A stretch of 32,337 bases of DNA from Fuerstiella sp. (GTDB taxonomy: Bacteria; Planctomycetota; Planctomycetia; Planctomycetales; Planctomycetaceae), in contig JALHMY010000107.1 of NCBI GenBank assembly GCA_022843805.1, positions 1-32,337 on the forward strand, read 5' to 3'. The number at the start of each line of letters is the position of its first letter. Position 1 is the first letter of the stretch. Of this stretch, positions 23,560 to 32,084 are shown piece after piece. The notes beneath the pieces are model-generated. The model did not search any database, was not told the DNA's origin, and saw only the letters and a list, made by a program, of their open reading frames with translations. A program made the position numbers and the translations under genes.

Positions 23560-24477
23560 GTGCTCAGAACGTCCGTCTTATTCGTCCCCATCGTGAGTCT
23601 TTTGTTCATTCAGGTTCACGCCGAAGAGTTCCGTATTCTGTCATGGAATGTCGAAAGTAACTGGCCCGGCCAGCCTCCGGTCAGCGATCCCGTCACCATA
23701 GCTTCCGAAATCCGACAGATGGCAACTGATGATGCAACTCGATTTTCGATTCTGGTGCTGAGTGAGGTGGAGCCGAAGACCGTACCTGTGTTTCGAGCAG
23801 CTGCGGCCGAAGGGCTCGGTAAACCAGTGGATTTCGTAACGTCTGCGAGTGGTGGATTCCAGGACGCAGACAGCCTGATGGTTGTGGTGGATGCCACCCG
23901 ATTCGAACTTCGCGACGCGATCGAACTGCATCGCTATGCCGGCATAAACGGTAACTTTACGAACGATGACACCGCGTCGGAACCAGGTGCACTGCGGGCA
24001 CGGTCTCCACTTGCCGTGAAACTGGTCGACAGGAAAACATCGAAGTCATTCTGGCTGATTGCTACGCACCTTGCTCGGGGAGAAGAAGATCTTCGCACGC
24101 AACAGGCTCATATGCTGAGAAAGTGGGCGGAAGATTCATCCGAACCCCTGATCGCGGCAGGCGACTTTAACTTCGATTTCGACTTCAGGACTGAGAAAGG
24201 CAATGCCGGATTTGACGCGATGATCACAGGAAATGCCTGGACATGGCTCCGGCCTGATCCACTGATTGACTCCAACTGGTCCGACGATCGGCGTATCACA
24301 GATCGTCGGGTTGACCGCTATCCGGATTCCATTCTGGATTTTGTTTTTGTCGCGAATCAGGCAAAAGAATGGAACGGAAAGTCAAACGTGGTGGTCCGTC
24401 CCGGTGACTTTCCTGACAGTGACCAGACCAGCGATCATCGGCCACTGATCACGTCCTTCAATGCCAGCCCGCAGTGA
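23560..24477 (+). CDS. Secreted endonuclease/exonuclease/phosphatase-family protein
   Basis: The 305-residue protein begins with a clear signal peptide (MLRTSVLFVPIVSLLFIQVHA, cleavage after about residue 21). The EEP fold motifs follow: LSWNVESN (27-34), the metal-binding Glu in VLSEVEP (69), IATHLARG, AAGDFNFDFD and the C-terminal TSDHRPL with the catalytic His. Members of this superfamily cleave phosphodiesters of DNA, phosphoinositides or sphingomyelin; the substrate here is unknown, but action outside the cytoplasm is expected. The GTG at 23560 has AGGAG about nine nt upstream. It converges with the small lipoprotein gene 32 nt downstream. Confidence 0.85.
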   Translation: MLRTSVLFVPIVSLLFIQVHAEEFRILSWNVESNWPGQPPVSDPVTIASEIRQMATDDATRFSILVLSEVEPKTVPVFRAAAAEGLGKPVDFVTSASGGFQDADSLMVVVDATRFELRDAIELHRYAGINGNFTNDDTASEPGALRARSPLAVKLVDRKTSKSFWLIATHLARGEEDLRTQQAHMLRKWAEDSSEPLIAAGDFNFDFDFRTEKGNAGFDAMITGNAWTWLRPDPLIDSNWSDDRRITDRRVDRYPDSILDFVFVANQAKEWNGKSNVVVRPGDFPDSDQTSDHRPLITSFNASPQ

Positions 24478-24509
24478 TCGTGCGAATCCTGACCCAGCGA
24501 AGCAGCGAG

Positions 24510-25004
24510 TCAGGTTGAGCAGTCCGACTTCAAATCAAAATCGAAGCTGGTCGCCGATTCTGTCACTTCGGCGGTCAGCTTTGTATCTTTATTATAGCAG
24601 GAGGGTACGGCTTCGGTCTTCCGGCCAGAATCGCTGCCTTCACTGCCCTCTTCGCCGGATGACTCGCCTTCTTCATCCCCATCTTCGCCGTCGAGGCCTG
24701 GGAAACTCCTCACCGTGCTGACTCTGACCAGTTTTTTTCCGGGTAACACACCCTTTGCCTGACTGTCAAACTGGAGTGTGTAGTTGCCCGATGCGTCGGT
24801 TCGGGCAAACGAAAAGTTGCCGGTTTCAGGATCTTCAAATGTAATAACAGCCGAAGCCAGAGGCTTGCCATCCAGCATTACACTGCCGCCCACTGAAATC
24901 AGATTGACCTTGCTGTAGTCAATTTCGTTGGTTGCATTGCATCCGGTTGCCGTCAGTATTGCAAAGGCCAAAACAACATGACAGAAAGTGCCTGAACTGA
25001 ACAT
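24510..25004 (-). CDS. Small lipoprotein with carboxypeptidase-regulatory-like fold
   Basis: The 164-residue protein has a lipoprotein signal peptide ending in LTATGC (Cys about 22), so it should be anchored in a membrane. After it, a beta-rich domain (GGSVMLDGKPLASAVITFED, then TDASGNYTLQF) resembles the transthyretin-like carboxypeptidase regulatory domain common in planctomycete surface lipoproteins. A very acidic Gly/Glu/Ser/Asp stretch lies at about 105-128. The function is unknown. It follows the DUF1559 gene in the same direction with 99 nt between, a pairing often seen in planctomycetes, but a hairpin in the gap may reduce read-through. Confidence 0.8.
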   Translation of the reverse strand: MFSSGTFCHVVLAFAILTATGCNATNEIDYSKVNLISVGGSVMLDGKPLASAVITFEDPETGNFSFARTDASGNYTLQFDSQAKGVLPGKKLVRVSTVRSFPGLDGEDGDEEGESSGEEGSEGSDSGRKTEAVPSCYNKDTKLTAEVTESATSFDFDLKSDCST

Positions 25005-25047
25005 ATGAAGGAGAGTTCCGTTTCGAAGGTGTGCCTGAAAGAAAAGA

Positions 25048-25075
25048 TGCCCTGAACCTTTGAAGATTCAGGGCA
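25048..25075 (-). terminator. Hairpin terminator or attenuator after the DUF1559 gene
   Basis: TGCCCTGAA (25048-25056) pairs perfectly with TTCAGGGCA (25067-25075). Read on the minus strand, the stem is followed by the T-rich TCTTTTCTTT. It lies 28 nt beyond the DUF1559 stop and before the lipoprotein gene, so it could partly terminate and set the ratio of the two products. Confidence 0.6.
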
Positions 25076-25103
25076 GTAATTGTTGCCACTGTGACGGAGC
25101 CTG

Positions 25104-26039
25104 TCAGAATTCGCCGACGACTTCGCCCCCGGCACGTGTCCCCAGAGCCCGGTACGTCCCCAGGTCGATGTTCTCGGAGATAAATCGGACGGATCCATCG
25201 GCCAGCGCAAACTGAGCTCCCCCGATGTGATAGCTGCCAAAAGCCATTTCCATCAGAACACCACTTAATGTCAGGTCGAGATTCGCGTTCGGTTTGACCA
25301 CGCAGGACCCAAGTCCTTCAGAGTATTCCGTTCCACCGACACCGTTGAGGTTCCAGTTACCGGTCTGAGGGGCACCGAACTGCCAGTAGTCCATCTGCTG
25401 GCCATCTTTTGAATAGATGGACGTTCGCGATTCACCGATCATAATCGTATTGGATGTCCCGTCAGTAATGTCTCGCATTTTGATATTGCTGCAGCCGTAA
25501 AACATGCCATCAAGGTTGTTTTCTTCGAGCGACTTGAAGGCTGCCGTGTTGAATCCGGCAGGACGCGTGGAAGCATCGTCAGAGGAAATCATGGATCCTG
25601 CACAGGCCCGATAACTAACCGGCACACGTCCGGGAATGTCTTCGTTGTCACGCGGCGAGAGTGGCATCGACGGGCAGCGAAAGGTCTCGACGATCGTGGC
25701 GCACGCTTTGGTATTTGGCCCGTTAGGATGGTTCCAGTTGCCCACGGTTCCTTCCTGCCAAACCAGGGTGTTGTACAGGTTTGTCTGTTCAATCTGAGGA
25801 AGAATCATGGCTGACCAGAGAGTCTCCCGAGCATCAAACCCGAACGGAAATACGTTGGTGGTATCATGATAGTTGTGCATCGCCAAACCGAGTTGCTTCA
25901 GATAGTTTTTGCACTGTGTCCTTCGAGCTGCCTCACGAGCCTGCTGCACTGCTGGGAGCAGCAGCGAAATCAGGATGGCGATGATTGCAATCACAACCAG
26001 CAGCTCAATGAGTGTAAAACCACGCTTACGGGCCAGCAT
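25104..26039 (-). CDS. DUF1559 protein with prepilin-type N-terminal methylation signal
   Basis: The protein starts MLARKRGFTLIELLVVIAII, a class III (type IV pilin/pseudopilin) signal with Glu five residues after the glycine, processed by a prepilin peptidase. The following QQAREAARRTQCKNYLKQLGLA and the C-terminal HIGGAQFALADGSVRF (H-x9-DG motif) define the DUF1559/SBP_bac_10-like family, hugely expanded in planctomycetes. It is probably a pseudopilin-like surface or secretion-associated protein; its role is unknown. An open frame continues to 26105, but the ATG at 26039 has GGAG nine nt upstream and puts the signal at the N-terminus, giving 311 residues. Confidence 0.92.
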   Translation of the reverse strand: MLARKRGFTLIELLVVIAIIAILISLLLPAVQQAREAARRTQCKNYLKQLGLAMHNYHDTTNVFPFGFDARETLWSAMILPQIEQTNLYNTLVWQEGTVGNWNHPNGPNTKACATIVETFRCPSMPLSPRDNEDIPGRVPVSYRACAGSMISSDDASTRPAGFNTAAFKSLEENNLDGMFYGCSNIKMRDITDGTSNTIMIGESRTSIYSKDGQQMDYWQFGAPQTGNWNLNGVGGTEYSEGLGSCVVKPNANLDLTLSGVLMEMAFGSYHIGGAQFALADGSVRFISENIDLGTYRALGTRAGGEVVGEF

Positions 26040-26138
26040 TTTTAAATTCTCCAGAGAATTCATTTCGAGAAAACAACAGCAAAGAAACGAGATACCAGAT
26101 GGCAAAGGCCTGCCGAAACCAAAGTCTGGCAGCCCAAT

Positions 26139-26155
26139 GTTAACGCAAGGTTAAC
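26139..26155. promoter_or_regulatory. Paired GTTAAC dyad upstream of the DUF1559 gene
   Basis: GTTAAC at 26139-26144 and 26150-26155 are separated by GCAAG. The symmetric arrangement about 100 nt before the gene start could be an operator, but it is short and may be chance. Confidence 0.25.
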
Positions 26156-26373
26156 TTTCTGTTTTCGATTCTGCGTTTCGAAGTTCCGGGAGAATTGCCT
26201 TTTATGTTTGCCCAAAATTGAGAGCGATAAATTCAGATGTTGCGGTCTAGAATACTGATCTGTGATGCCGTCTGGTTCGGCTAATTCCGTCTCTTATTTT
26301 TGAGCTGGTGCTCATTAGGCGAGCGGCAAAATCGTTTTACCGGAAGGGCAAGGGTATTGCCGAGCTTTTTTCC

Positions 26374-26462
26374 GGGAGGGCGAGGCTCCCGCCGAGCCGA
26401 GCATTTTTTCGGCTCGGCAGGAGCCTCGTCCTCCCGTGTGTTTTTCGGCTCGGCAGGAGCTT
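26374..26462. repeat. Inverted pair of the GGGAGG...CGGCTCGGC repeat family
   Basis: Positions 26374-26399 and 26410-26435 form a 26-bp stem with two mismatches and a 10-nt loop. A further partial unit follows at 26446-26462. The unit (CGGCTCGGCAGGAGCCTCG, then TCCTCCC) belongs to the same family as the tandem array at the right end of the window, here as one inverted pair. Confidence 0.85.
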
Positions 26463-26507
26463 TTGAAGTTGCGCACTTTCTAACCGCGAAGCGGTGGCAG
26501 CCTGTAG

Positions 26508-26527
26508 CCCATGGCGTAAGCCGTGGG
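26508..26527. repeat. Short palindrome CCCATGGC-GTAA-GCCGTGGG
   Basis: An 8-bp stem with one G-T type mismatch and a GTAA loop. It looks like one of the small dispersed intergenic palindromes of planctomycete genomes. Confidence 0.6.
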
Positions 26528-26545
26528 AAAACGAAGCCATCCCAA

Positions 26546-26602
26546 CCGAAAGCCACGAAGTGGCGACAGCAAACTCTGCTGTCGCCACTTCGTGGCTTTC
26601 GG
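26546..26602. repeat. 26-bp perfect palindrome with 5-nt loop
   Basis: Positions 26546-26571 are the exact reverse complement of 26577-26602, with AACTC as the loop. The arm begins CCGAAAGCCACGAAGTGGCG. This stem has no mismatches, suggesting recent insertion or strong maintenance. Confidence 0.9.
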
Positions 26603-26620
26603 CTCAGAAGACACCAAAGA

Positions 26621-26671
26621 CCGCGGGTTGACACCCGCGGCTACATGCTTTCGCTCCTTCGGAGCTGAAAG
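26621..26671. repeat. Two adjacent small palindromes
   Basis: CCGCGGGT-TGAC-ACCCGCGG at 26621-26640 is a perfect 8-bp stem. It is followed at 26648-26671 by CTTTCGCTCC-TTC-GGAGCTGAAAG, a stem with one bulge. Both are typical intergenic hairpins. Confidence 0.7.
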
Positions 26672-26782
26672 TGTGCAACTTCAAAACAATAAGGCCGGGT
26701 TATCTCTTTCAATCTGTGTCATCTGTGGTCAAAATGCAGGTTCAACGACAACTGAAGTGCGTGGGACCAGGAGATGCGTTCG

Positions 26783-28858
26783 TCAATTGGGATAGCGGAT
26801 CAGTTTGACGCGATCAGCGCCGCCTGCCAGTTCGACCAGATCTGGCAGGTCGTAGACAGCCAAAGCCCCATGGACCGTGTTCACCAGCTGATTCTCCGGT
26901 ACCGGAGTATTAACGACATCGTGCCATGTCGGCACGCAGTTTTCGAGTGTTAAGCTGGCGAACTGGTCAGGACGCAAAGCGGCTGCGTGCAGTGCCGGGA
27001 TGGCTGTGGCTCCCCGGGCGTGCAGATGCAGAGGACTGGCGGGATTCTGTTTGCGCAGATAATCGCCGATTGCCAGCAGATCCTCGGTTCGGATACCCAC
27101 GATCGAACGACCGTTGAGGTAAGCAAGAAAGAACTGACGCACTCCGGGGCCGAACAACTCTCCTGACCAGTGTCGCTCCTGGGCTGGCTGAGTGGCCCCC
27201 AGACCGGTGAGGTCGACCATGGTCACAGTGAATCCGTCCTGCAGCCATGACTTGAGTGGCTCCACATCACGGCCGATCCCGGCGACTCCATCCTCCGGCG
27301 CGTATACGATGGTCTGGCCATTCTCCTTTGCGGGCTTTTCGGTACGAATTAAAAGGGGCACTCGTTCCGGAAGCTCCAACCACGTCGCATTGGCCAGTCC
27401 TTCAGGAGCACTAACGACGGGTTTTGTTGTCTTAACCGAAGAAAGGTTCGAAAGGCTGATACCGGCCAGACGAGCAACCCGGTCACGCATCTCATCAGAG
27501 GACATCGTTGTCCGCAACTGTCGTCGTTTTGCCGCCAGCTGATCTGCTGTCTCCCGGCTCAAATCAAACACAGAACGTTCACCCTCCATGAGCAGCACCT
27601 GTCCCTGTGGAGTGCACTGAAGCTCTGCGGGCTGAAATACGGGGAAATCGCGCTCGAAGATGGAATCATCAATGTTCATCATCCACCGCCTCATCCAGCG
27701 AACAGCACCTTCCCGAAGATGAATCGTGAATCCGTGAACATCATCCGTTTCCACCAGGTCAGCTCGTTCGGGATACCCGAGCTTTCCGTAAAATCGCTTT
27801 GCCTCACGGAAAAGGTCCCATGTTCCGCCGATGTCAAATGTTGCATCCCGGGTAGCAGCGAGGATACTGACTGGTCGCGGGGCCGTCATAATCACATAGT
27901 CCGACTCGTCGAGCCCGAATTTCAGCTGACCAAAGACATTTTGTTCCGCATCCTGAGGCCCCACAGTTTCAAGCAGACGCTGATAACTTGTCAGAAAACA
28001 GCCCGGTGCGGCGGCAGCGACGCGATTGTCCAGAGCCATCAGGTAACTGGATTCTGTTCCACCTCCGGAATTGCCGGTGACCCCGATTTTTGTGGCGTCG
28101 ATGTCAGGTCGGCTGACCAGATAGTCAACGCTTCGCATGGCGTCCCAGACGCGATAATGAGCTGTATTTGATCCCAGCAAAATGGGTCCAATTCCAATCA
28201 GCGTGTGTTCTTCCACGGGATTGTACTGTGGTGGTGCCGACGGCGTCAGTTTCTGAATTTCCACCAGTCGCGGATTGGGACGGTCGGACGTGTGATGTCC
28301 TGATCGTCCCTTGACGTTCAGAATCTGATAGCGTTCTCCCTGTCCTATCGGGTCAAAGCAGAGCGCTGCGAGTCCGTTCTTCGCCGCCAGAATTCCGACT
28401 CGCTGGTAACCTTCAGACGCCTTTCCGTCATAGCTGTGACCACAGCAAATGATCATTGCCGGAAAAGGAGGTTTCTGGTTCTTCGGCAGATAGAGCACTG
28501 CCGTAATATGGTGCCCCGGGCGACTTTCATAGATCACCTTCTCAACGACGTAATCTCCCCGATCAATGATTCCCACCGTTCGCGATGCTGGTCGAATCGG
28601 TTCCGGGATTCCTCCGATCTGCTCAATCATGAATGTTCTGCGGGCAGTCTGCCATGCCAGTGCATCTTCAGACGACCGGATCTGCTCAAACGCCACTCTT
28701 CGGCGATCAATCAGAGTCATCGATTCGTTCATCAGATGCTCTGTGAAGAGTATTGAAGCGGCACGTCCGTCAGGTCCGGCGAGTGGCTCGACCGATGCAG
28801 GCGCTGAATCCGACAGCAGTGCGAGCCACATGAGAGCGAGCAATGGAGAATACAGCAT
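26783..28858 (-). CDS. Secreted acetyl-xylan-esterase-like protein with second, degenerate hydrolase domain
   Basis: The 691-residue protein has a signal peptide (MLYSPLLALMWLALLSDSAPA). The first alpha/beta-hydrolase domain (about 100-390) contains PAMIICCGHSYDGK, FDPIGQGERYQ, the nucleophile S264 in TGNSGGGTES, an acid near D338-D342 in ILAATRDATFD, and H375 in DDVHGFTIH. This is the acetyl-xylan esterase/abhydrolase pattern common in planctomycetes, acting on plant or algal polysaccharide esters. The second half (about 430-691) repeats hydrolase-like features (TIVYAPEDG, VTMVDLTGLG) but at the nucleophile elbow has HARGATAIPAL with no Ser, so it is probably inactive and structural. No ribosome binding site is obvious. 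The exact substrate is unknown. Confidence 0.85.
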   Translation of the reverse strand: MLYSPLLALMWLALLSDSAPASVEPLAGPDGRAASILFTEHLMNESMTLIDRRRVAFEQIRSSEDALAWQTARRTFMIEQIGGIPEPIRPASRTVGIIDRGDYVVEKVIYESRPGHHITAVLYLPKNQKPPFPAMIICCGHSYDGKASEGYQRVGILAAKNGLAALCFDPIGQGERYQILNVKGRSGHHTSDRPNPRLVEIQKLTPSAPPQYNPVEEHTLIGIGPILLGSNTAHYRVWDAMRSVDYLVSRPDIDATKIGVTGNSGGGTESSYLMALDNRVAAAAPGCFLTSYQRLLETVGPQDAEQNVFGQLKFGLDESDYVIMTAPRPVSILAATRDATFDIGGTWDLFREAKRFYGKLGYPERADLVETDDVHGFTIHLREGAVRWMRRWMMNIDDSIFERDFPVFQPAELQCTPQGQVLLMEGERSVFDLSRETADQLAAKRRQLRTTMSSDEMRDRVARLAGISLSNLSSVKTTKPVVSAPEGLANATWLELPERVPLLIRTEKPAKENGQTIVYAPEDGVAGIGRDVEPLKSWLQDGFTVTMVDLTGLGATQPAQERHWSGELFGPGVRQFFLAYLNGRSIVGIRTEDLLAIGDYLRKQNPASPLHLHARGATAIPALHAAALRPDQFASLTLENCVPTWHDVVNTPVPENQLVNTVHGALAVYDLPDLVELAGGADRVKLIRYPN

Positions 28859-29002
28859 CGGGGAAGCTCTCCGTCAGTTGATTCCAATACATTTTAGTCG
28901 GTCGGGCGTGTCGGTCGGGGTTGTTGTCAGGGCGACTGGCCGACAGTGAGTGCACCGGTGTTGACCTGCAGCCGTCTGCCGAATTCCGCCATTCCCGATC
29001 GA

Positions 29003-31840
29003 TTATGGCTTTTCTGCCGGAACGCTTCCAGCAATGGTTCGCATTTCCTTTTCATAGTTGTCGAGCAAACTCAGTCCGGCAGGATGTCGATTGGTTCGCA
29101 GCCAGGCCTCGTACGAGATGACCTGTTTGCCGCCAGGCAGAGGCTTTGTCCATCGGAGTCCGTCTCCGCTGATCCCAATAACCGCTGTCGTATCCATCAG
29201 CCGTGCACGCAGTTGAATTTCTGCACTGCCTTTTTCAAACGTCAGGAACACGTAGTCATCGGAATTGATGCCTCTGCCATCATGGATCCATCCGGCGGCC
29301 ATGAGTTCCTTTGTGTAGAGGGTTGCTACATCCGGAAGAGTTTTACCCTCAATCTTAATCTCGATGCTCTTCTCTTCTGAATCATAAGTGGCGATCTTTG
29401 CAGGATTGAGGATCGGGAAGTCAGCCGCCTCAATGGCCACCGCTGCTTTCTCAGGGTCTTCAGCTTTCGGCTTTGACAATTGCCAGGACGCATCCTCAAG
29501 CCCTTCCCCGATCCGAACCCGCGTCATGCCGTTATCAAGGACCTCAAGTCCTACAATCAAATCCTTCTGGCCCTGCAGGAAGGAAAGCCAGTTGCTGTCC
29601 TCCTTCAGGACTCGCCTTGCGTCGTGAGCAACCCATCCCTGAGATGCCAGTTCCCGATCATAAAACTCGCGAGTCTGTGCAAGATTCATCGACGTCAGAG
29701 CGACAAGCAGTGGCTGTGTCGATCCGTCGTACTCAACGAATCCGGAATCCGGTGGCACAGGAAGTGAACAGGTCGTCAGAAATCTGGAATAACTAATGTG
29801 GTAACTGTCCGGATCGGCAGGGAATTTACCGACCGTAATATGCAATGTGGTGCCGTTTCGAAGGAACATCATATGACGATGGTCGGGCTGCTCATTGTGG
29901 GAAGTATTGAGCCTTGCATAGGCCGTCCAGCCTGCCAGGTGCATTTTCCGCAGCAGACTGGTCTCAATACGTATCAGATCGGCCTTTGTCCGATAGATGA
30001 CTGCATTGGCATTCTCAAAGACCGGCTCGGTTGGTGCTTCGTCAAATTTGGGCAGCCAGCGAAGATCGAAGTTGCCACCGTGGCTGAGCATGACAGAGAT
30101 TCCCCCCTGACCGTCCTCATAGAACGAGGCCGTCAGCCTGAATCCGCTGAAATCGAAGACGAGTGCTCCCGGAGCTTCCTGAGTCGCTGCGACTTCAGTC
30201 CATCCCCTAAGCTTCAGAATGTATCGGCAGTAAAGCTGTGCATCTTCGAGCGTGGATTTGGTGGAGTAATTCAGACTTGAAGAGTCGGAAACCTGCGGAA
30301 CAGCACCTGGCATCAAAGGAAACGTTCGAAGGTCCACAGCATTCATCAGCTGAACCGAATTCGCGGGTTCGCGGGAAGATGCGTCAGGCATCGCCATTGG
30401 CGAGTGGATCGGCTTGAACCCCAGAGGCTCTCCTGCCGCTGGCGTGCCCCAGATACGAATCATTCCATTGACGGAAGAAACCAGCATCAGTCGCGTTCCA
30501 GGCAGATAACTCAGTCCCGTAATCGGCCATCCATAAGTGTCGATAATCTGCAAAAGTCTTCCAGCCTGCAGATCCCAGACTCTCAGGCTGGAACCATTCG
30601 CAGTCACCAGCTGCTTTCCATCATTGGAAAACTCGGCCAGCTCGTCAGTTGCAAAATCAGCAATCAGTTTGGCTGTGGGTTTTGCATCGGCGGTCGTCAT
30701 TAACTGCAGGCCGTCCTCAGTTCCGCAGGCAAACAGCGTTCGATCTGCGGACAGGGCAAGGGTATGCCGGTAGCGTGCCGATGAAATCACATGATCCAGT
30801 TTGCCCGTCCGGACATCCCAGGCAACTGTTTTTTCACCTGCTGCCACCAAAAGATCGGGCGACATATAAACGATTCGCTTTACGCCACGGACATCGAGCT
30901 TAAAGCGGTTCTTTTGCTCCAGCTGGTTCGCACTCCAGACCGTGACCTCATCGTTGTAGCTGATGGTCGCGATTTCCTGCGAATCCGGTGATACAGCAAT
31001 CTGAGTAATGTCGTTGGAATACAGCTTCTTTGAAACCCGCTGAGTTCGGTCTGAAAGATTCCAGACTGACAGAGTTCCTTCGGAGTCACCTGCGGCCAGC
31101 CATGCACCGTCAGGAGAAATGGCCAGTGCCGTAACTTTTTGCTCTTTGTCGGCGTTAGGCAAATCCAGAAACACATGTTCGGGAGTCGTGCCATCAATGG
31201 ACCACAATGTAACTTTGGTTCCTGCCAGGCCGTAGTGGCGACCGTCGGCAGTATGGACCATGTTCGTGACAAAGCCCGTTTCTTCCGACTGACGAAATGC
31301 CAGGAGCTGGTAAGGTTCGAATGTCGGCGGAGTCCACTGCGCGATCTGTTCGGCGGAGGGTTCAGCAACAGGGACCGTCGCAGTGATGGAAGGAACCGCA
31401 ACGGTGGAAGGAGGAGAGGCCCCTTCGACGGACTGCGCTGCTGCTATTGACTTTTCTGACTGCGTATCCGGTTGACTTTTTGCTGAGACAGGGTCGGGCG
31501 AAGCGACTTCTGAGGTATCCTGTCTGGCTGCTGGTGCTCTGTCTGTCTCACTGCCGGTGGAGTGACCAGCGGCAGCAGCAGCCGAATCAGTCATCTCTGT
31601 AACATTTGGTGAAGCGTCATGATCTGTTATCCCATCCTGTTCAGACGACGTCGACAGCTGCTCGATTTCAGCGACTGGTTCCGGAACCGATGGATCGCCG
31701 CATCCGGATGTACCTGTACAAACGCAAATGGCGACCGTAAGAATCAGCTTCCACCTCACAGGCAGACGCAGAGGTAACGTTGAATCAGTCTGACAACCCG
31801 AGCTGCTGGGATGATGTATGTAAAGTGATACGGGCAGCAT
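29003..31840 (-). CDS. WD40-repeat lipoprotein with C-terminal repeated domain
   Basis: The protein is about 945 residues from the ATG at 31840. A hydrophobic segment ends in TGTSGC, a lipobox, followed by a Ser/Thr/Glu/Pro-rich linker, so it is probably a membrane-anchored exported protein. WD40 blades run from about 31300 down to 30420 (for example ALAISPDGAWLAAGDSEGTL and LRVWDLQAGR), enough for one propeller. The C-terminal third carries four related units, each with an LYxxxLxxxGW or FYxxxLxxxGW core (near 30250, 29960, 29660 and 29310). The frame stays open to 31954. The ATG at 31840 follows AGGA at eight nt; a GTG at 31756 would give a textbook short lipoprotein signal but lacks a ribosome binding site. 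The function is unknown; binding or scaffolding is likely. Confidence 0.8.
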   Translation of the reverse strand: MLPVSLYIHHPSSSGCQTDSTLPLRLPVRWKLILTVAICVCTGTSGCGDPSVPEPVAEIEQLSTSSEQDGITDHDASPNVTEMTDSAAAAAGHSTGSETDRAPAARQDTSEVASPDPVSAKSQPDTQSEKSIAAAQSVEGASPPSTVAVPSITATVPVAEPSAEQIAQWTPPTFEPYQLLAFRQSEETGFVTNMVHTADGRHYGLAGTKVTLWSIDGTTPEHVFLDLPNADKEQKVTALAISPDGAWLAAGDSEGTLSVWNLSDRTQRVSKKLYSNDITQIAVSPDSQEIATISYNDEVTVWSANQLEQKNRFKLDVRGVKRIVYMSPDLLVAAGEKTVAWDVRTGKLDHVISSARYRHTLALSADRTLFACGTEDGLQLMTTADAKPTAKLIADFATDELAEFSNDGKQLVTANGSSLRVWDLQAGRLLQIIDTYGWPITGLSYLPGTRLMLVSSVNGMIRIWGTPAAGEPLGFKPIHSPMAMPDASSREPANSVQLMNAVDLRTFPLMPGAVPQVSDSSSLNYSTKSTLEDAQLYCRYILKLRGWTEVAATQEAPGALVFDFSGFRLTASFYEDGQGGISVMLSHGGNFDLRWLPKFDEAPTEPVFENANAVIYRTKADLIRIETSLLRKMHLAGWTAYARLNTSHNEQPDHRHMMFLRNGTTLHITVGKFPADPDSYHISYSRFLTTCSLPVPPDSGFVEYDGSTQPLLVALTSMNLAQTREFYDRELASQGWVAHDARRVLKEDSNWLSFLQGQKDLIVGLEVLDNGMTRVRIGEGLEDASWQLSKPKAEDPEKAAVAIEAADFPILNPAKIATYDSEEKSIEIKIEGKTLPDVATLYTKELMAAGWIHDGRGINSDDYVFLTFEKGSAEIQLRARLMDTTAVIGISGDGLRWTKPLPGGKQVISYEAWLRTNRHPAGLSLLDNYEKEMRTIAGSVPAEKP

Positions 31841-31988
31841 AGAGAAGATCCTGACGATTGATTGCGGATGCATTTTTTGAAGCACAGCCGCGTGCCTGAC
31901 TGTGGTGAGGGACGGTAAACGATCCGAGCATACCAATTCTCCGGAAGAAGTCACAGGTATTGGTTAACTCCGGCCCCATCAACAAAGC

Positions 31989-32083
31989 CGAAGCTCCTGC
32001 TGAGCCGAGAGACAGCCGGGAGGGCGAAGCTCCTGCTGAGCCGAGAAACAGCCGGGAGGGCGAAGCTCCTGCTGAGCCGAGAG
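31989..32083 (-). repeat. Tandem repeat units, reverse orientation (36-bp period)
   Basis: Units starting at 31989, 32025 and 32061 follow CGAAGCTCCTGCTGAGCCGA and continue GA(G/A)ACAGCCGGGAGGG. They are the reverse complement of the units to their right, with a somewhat diverged sequence (GAAGCTCCTGCTGAG versus GAGGCTCCCGCCGAG). Confidence 0.85.
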
Positions 32084-32084
32084 A

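Larger units (their letters stand above)
26106..26782. other. Repeat-rich intergenic spacer
   Basis: No gene is supported. Open frames across this stretch on both strands pass through palindromes and encode low-complexity Arg/Ala/Pro-rich peptides. The spacer contains at least five palindromic elements (described separately) and a CAATCTGTGTCATCTGTGGTC segment at about 26711-26731. The part nearest 26106 should hold the DUF1559 promoter. Confidence 0.7.

Noticed and set aside
26300..26668. Open frames of about 120 codons on both strands
   Set aside because: Both run through at least four palindromes and give low-complexity peptides. This is intergenic repeat DNA.
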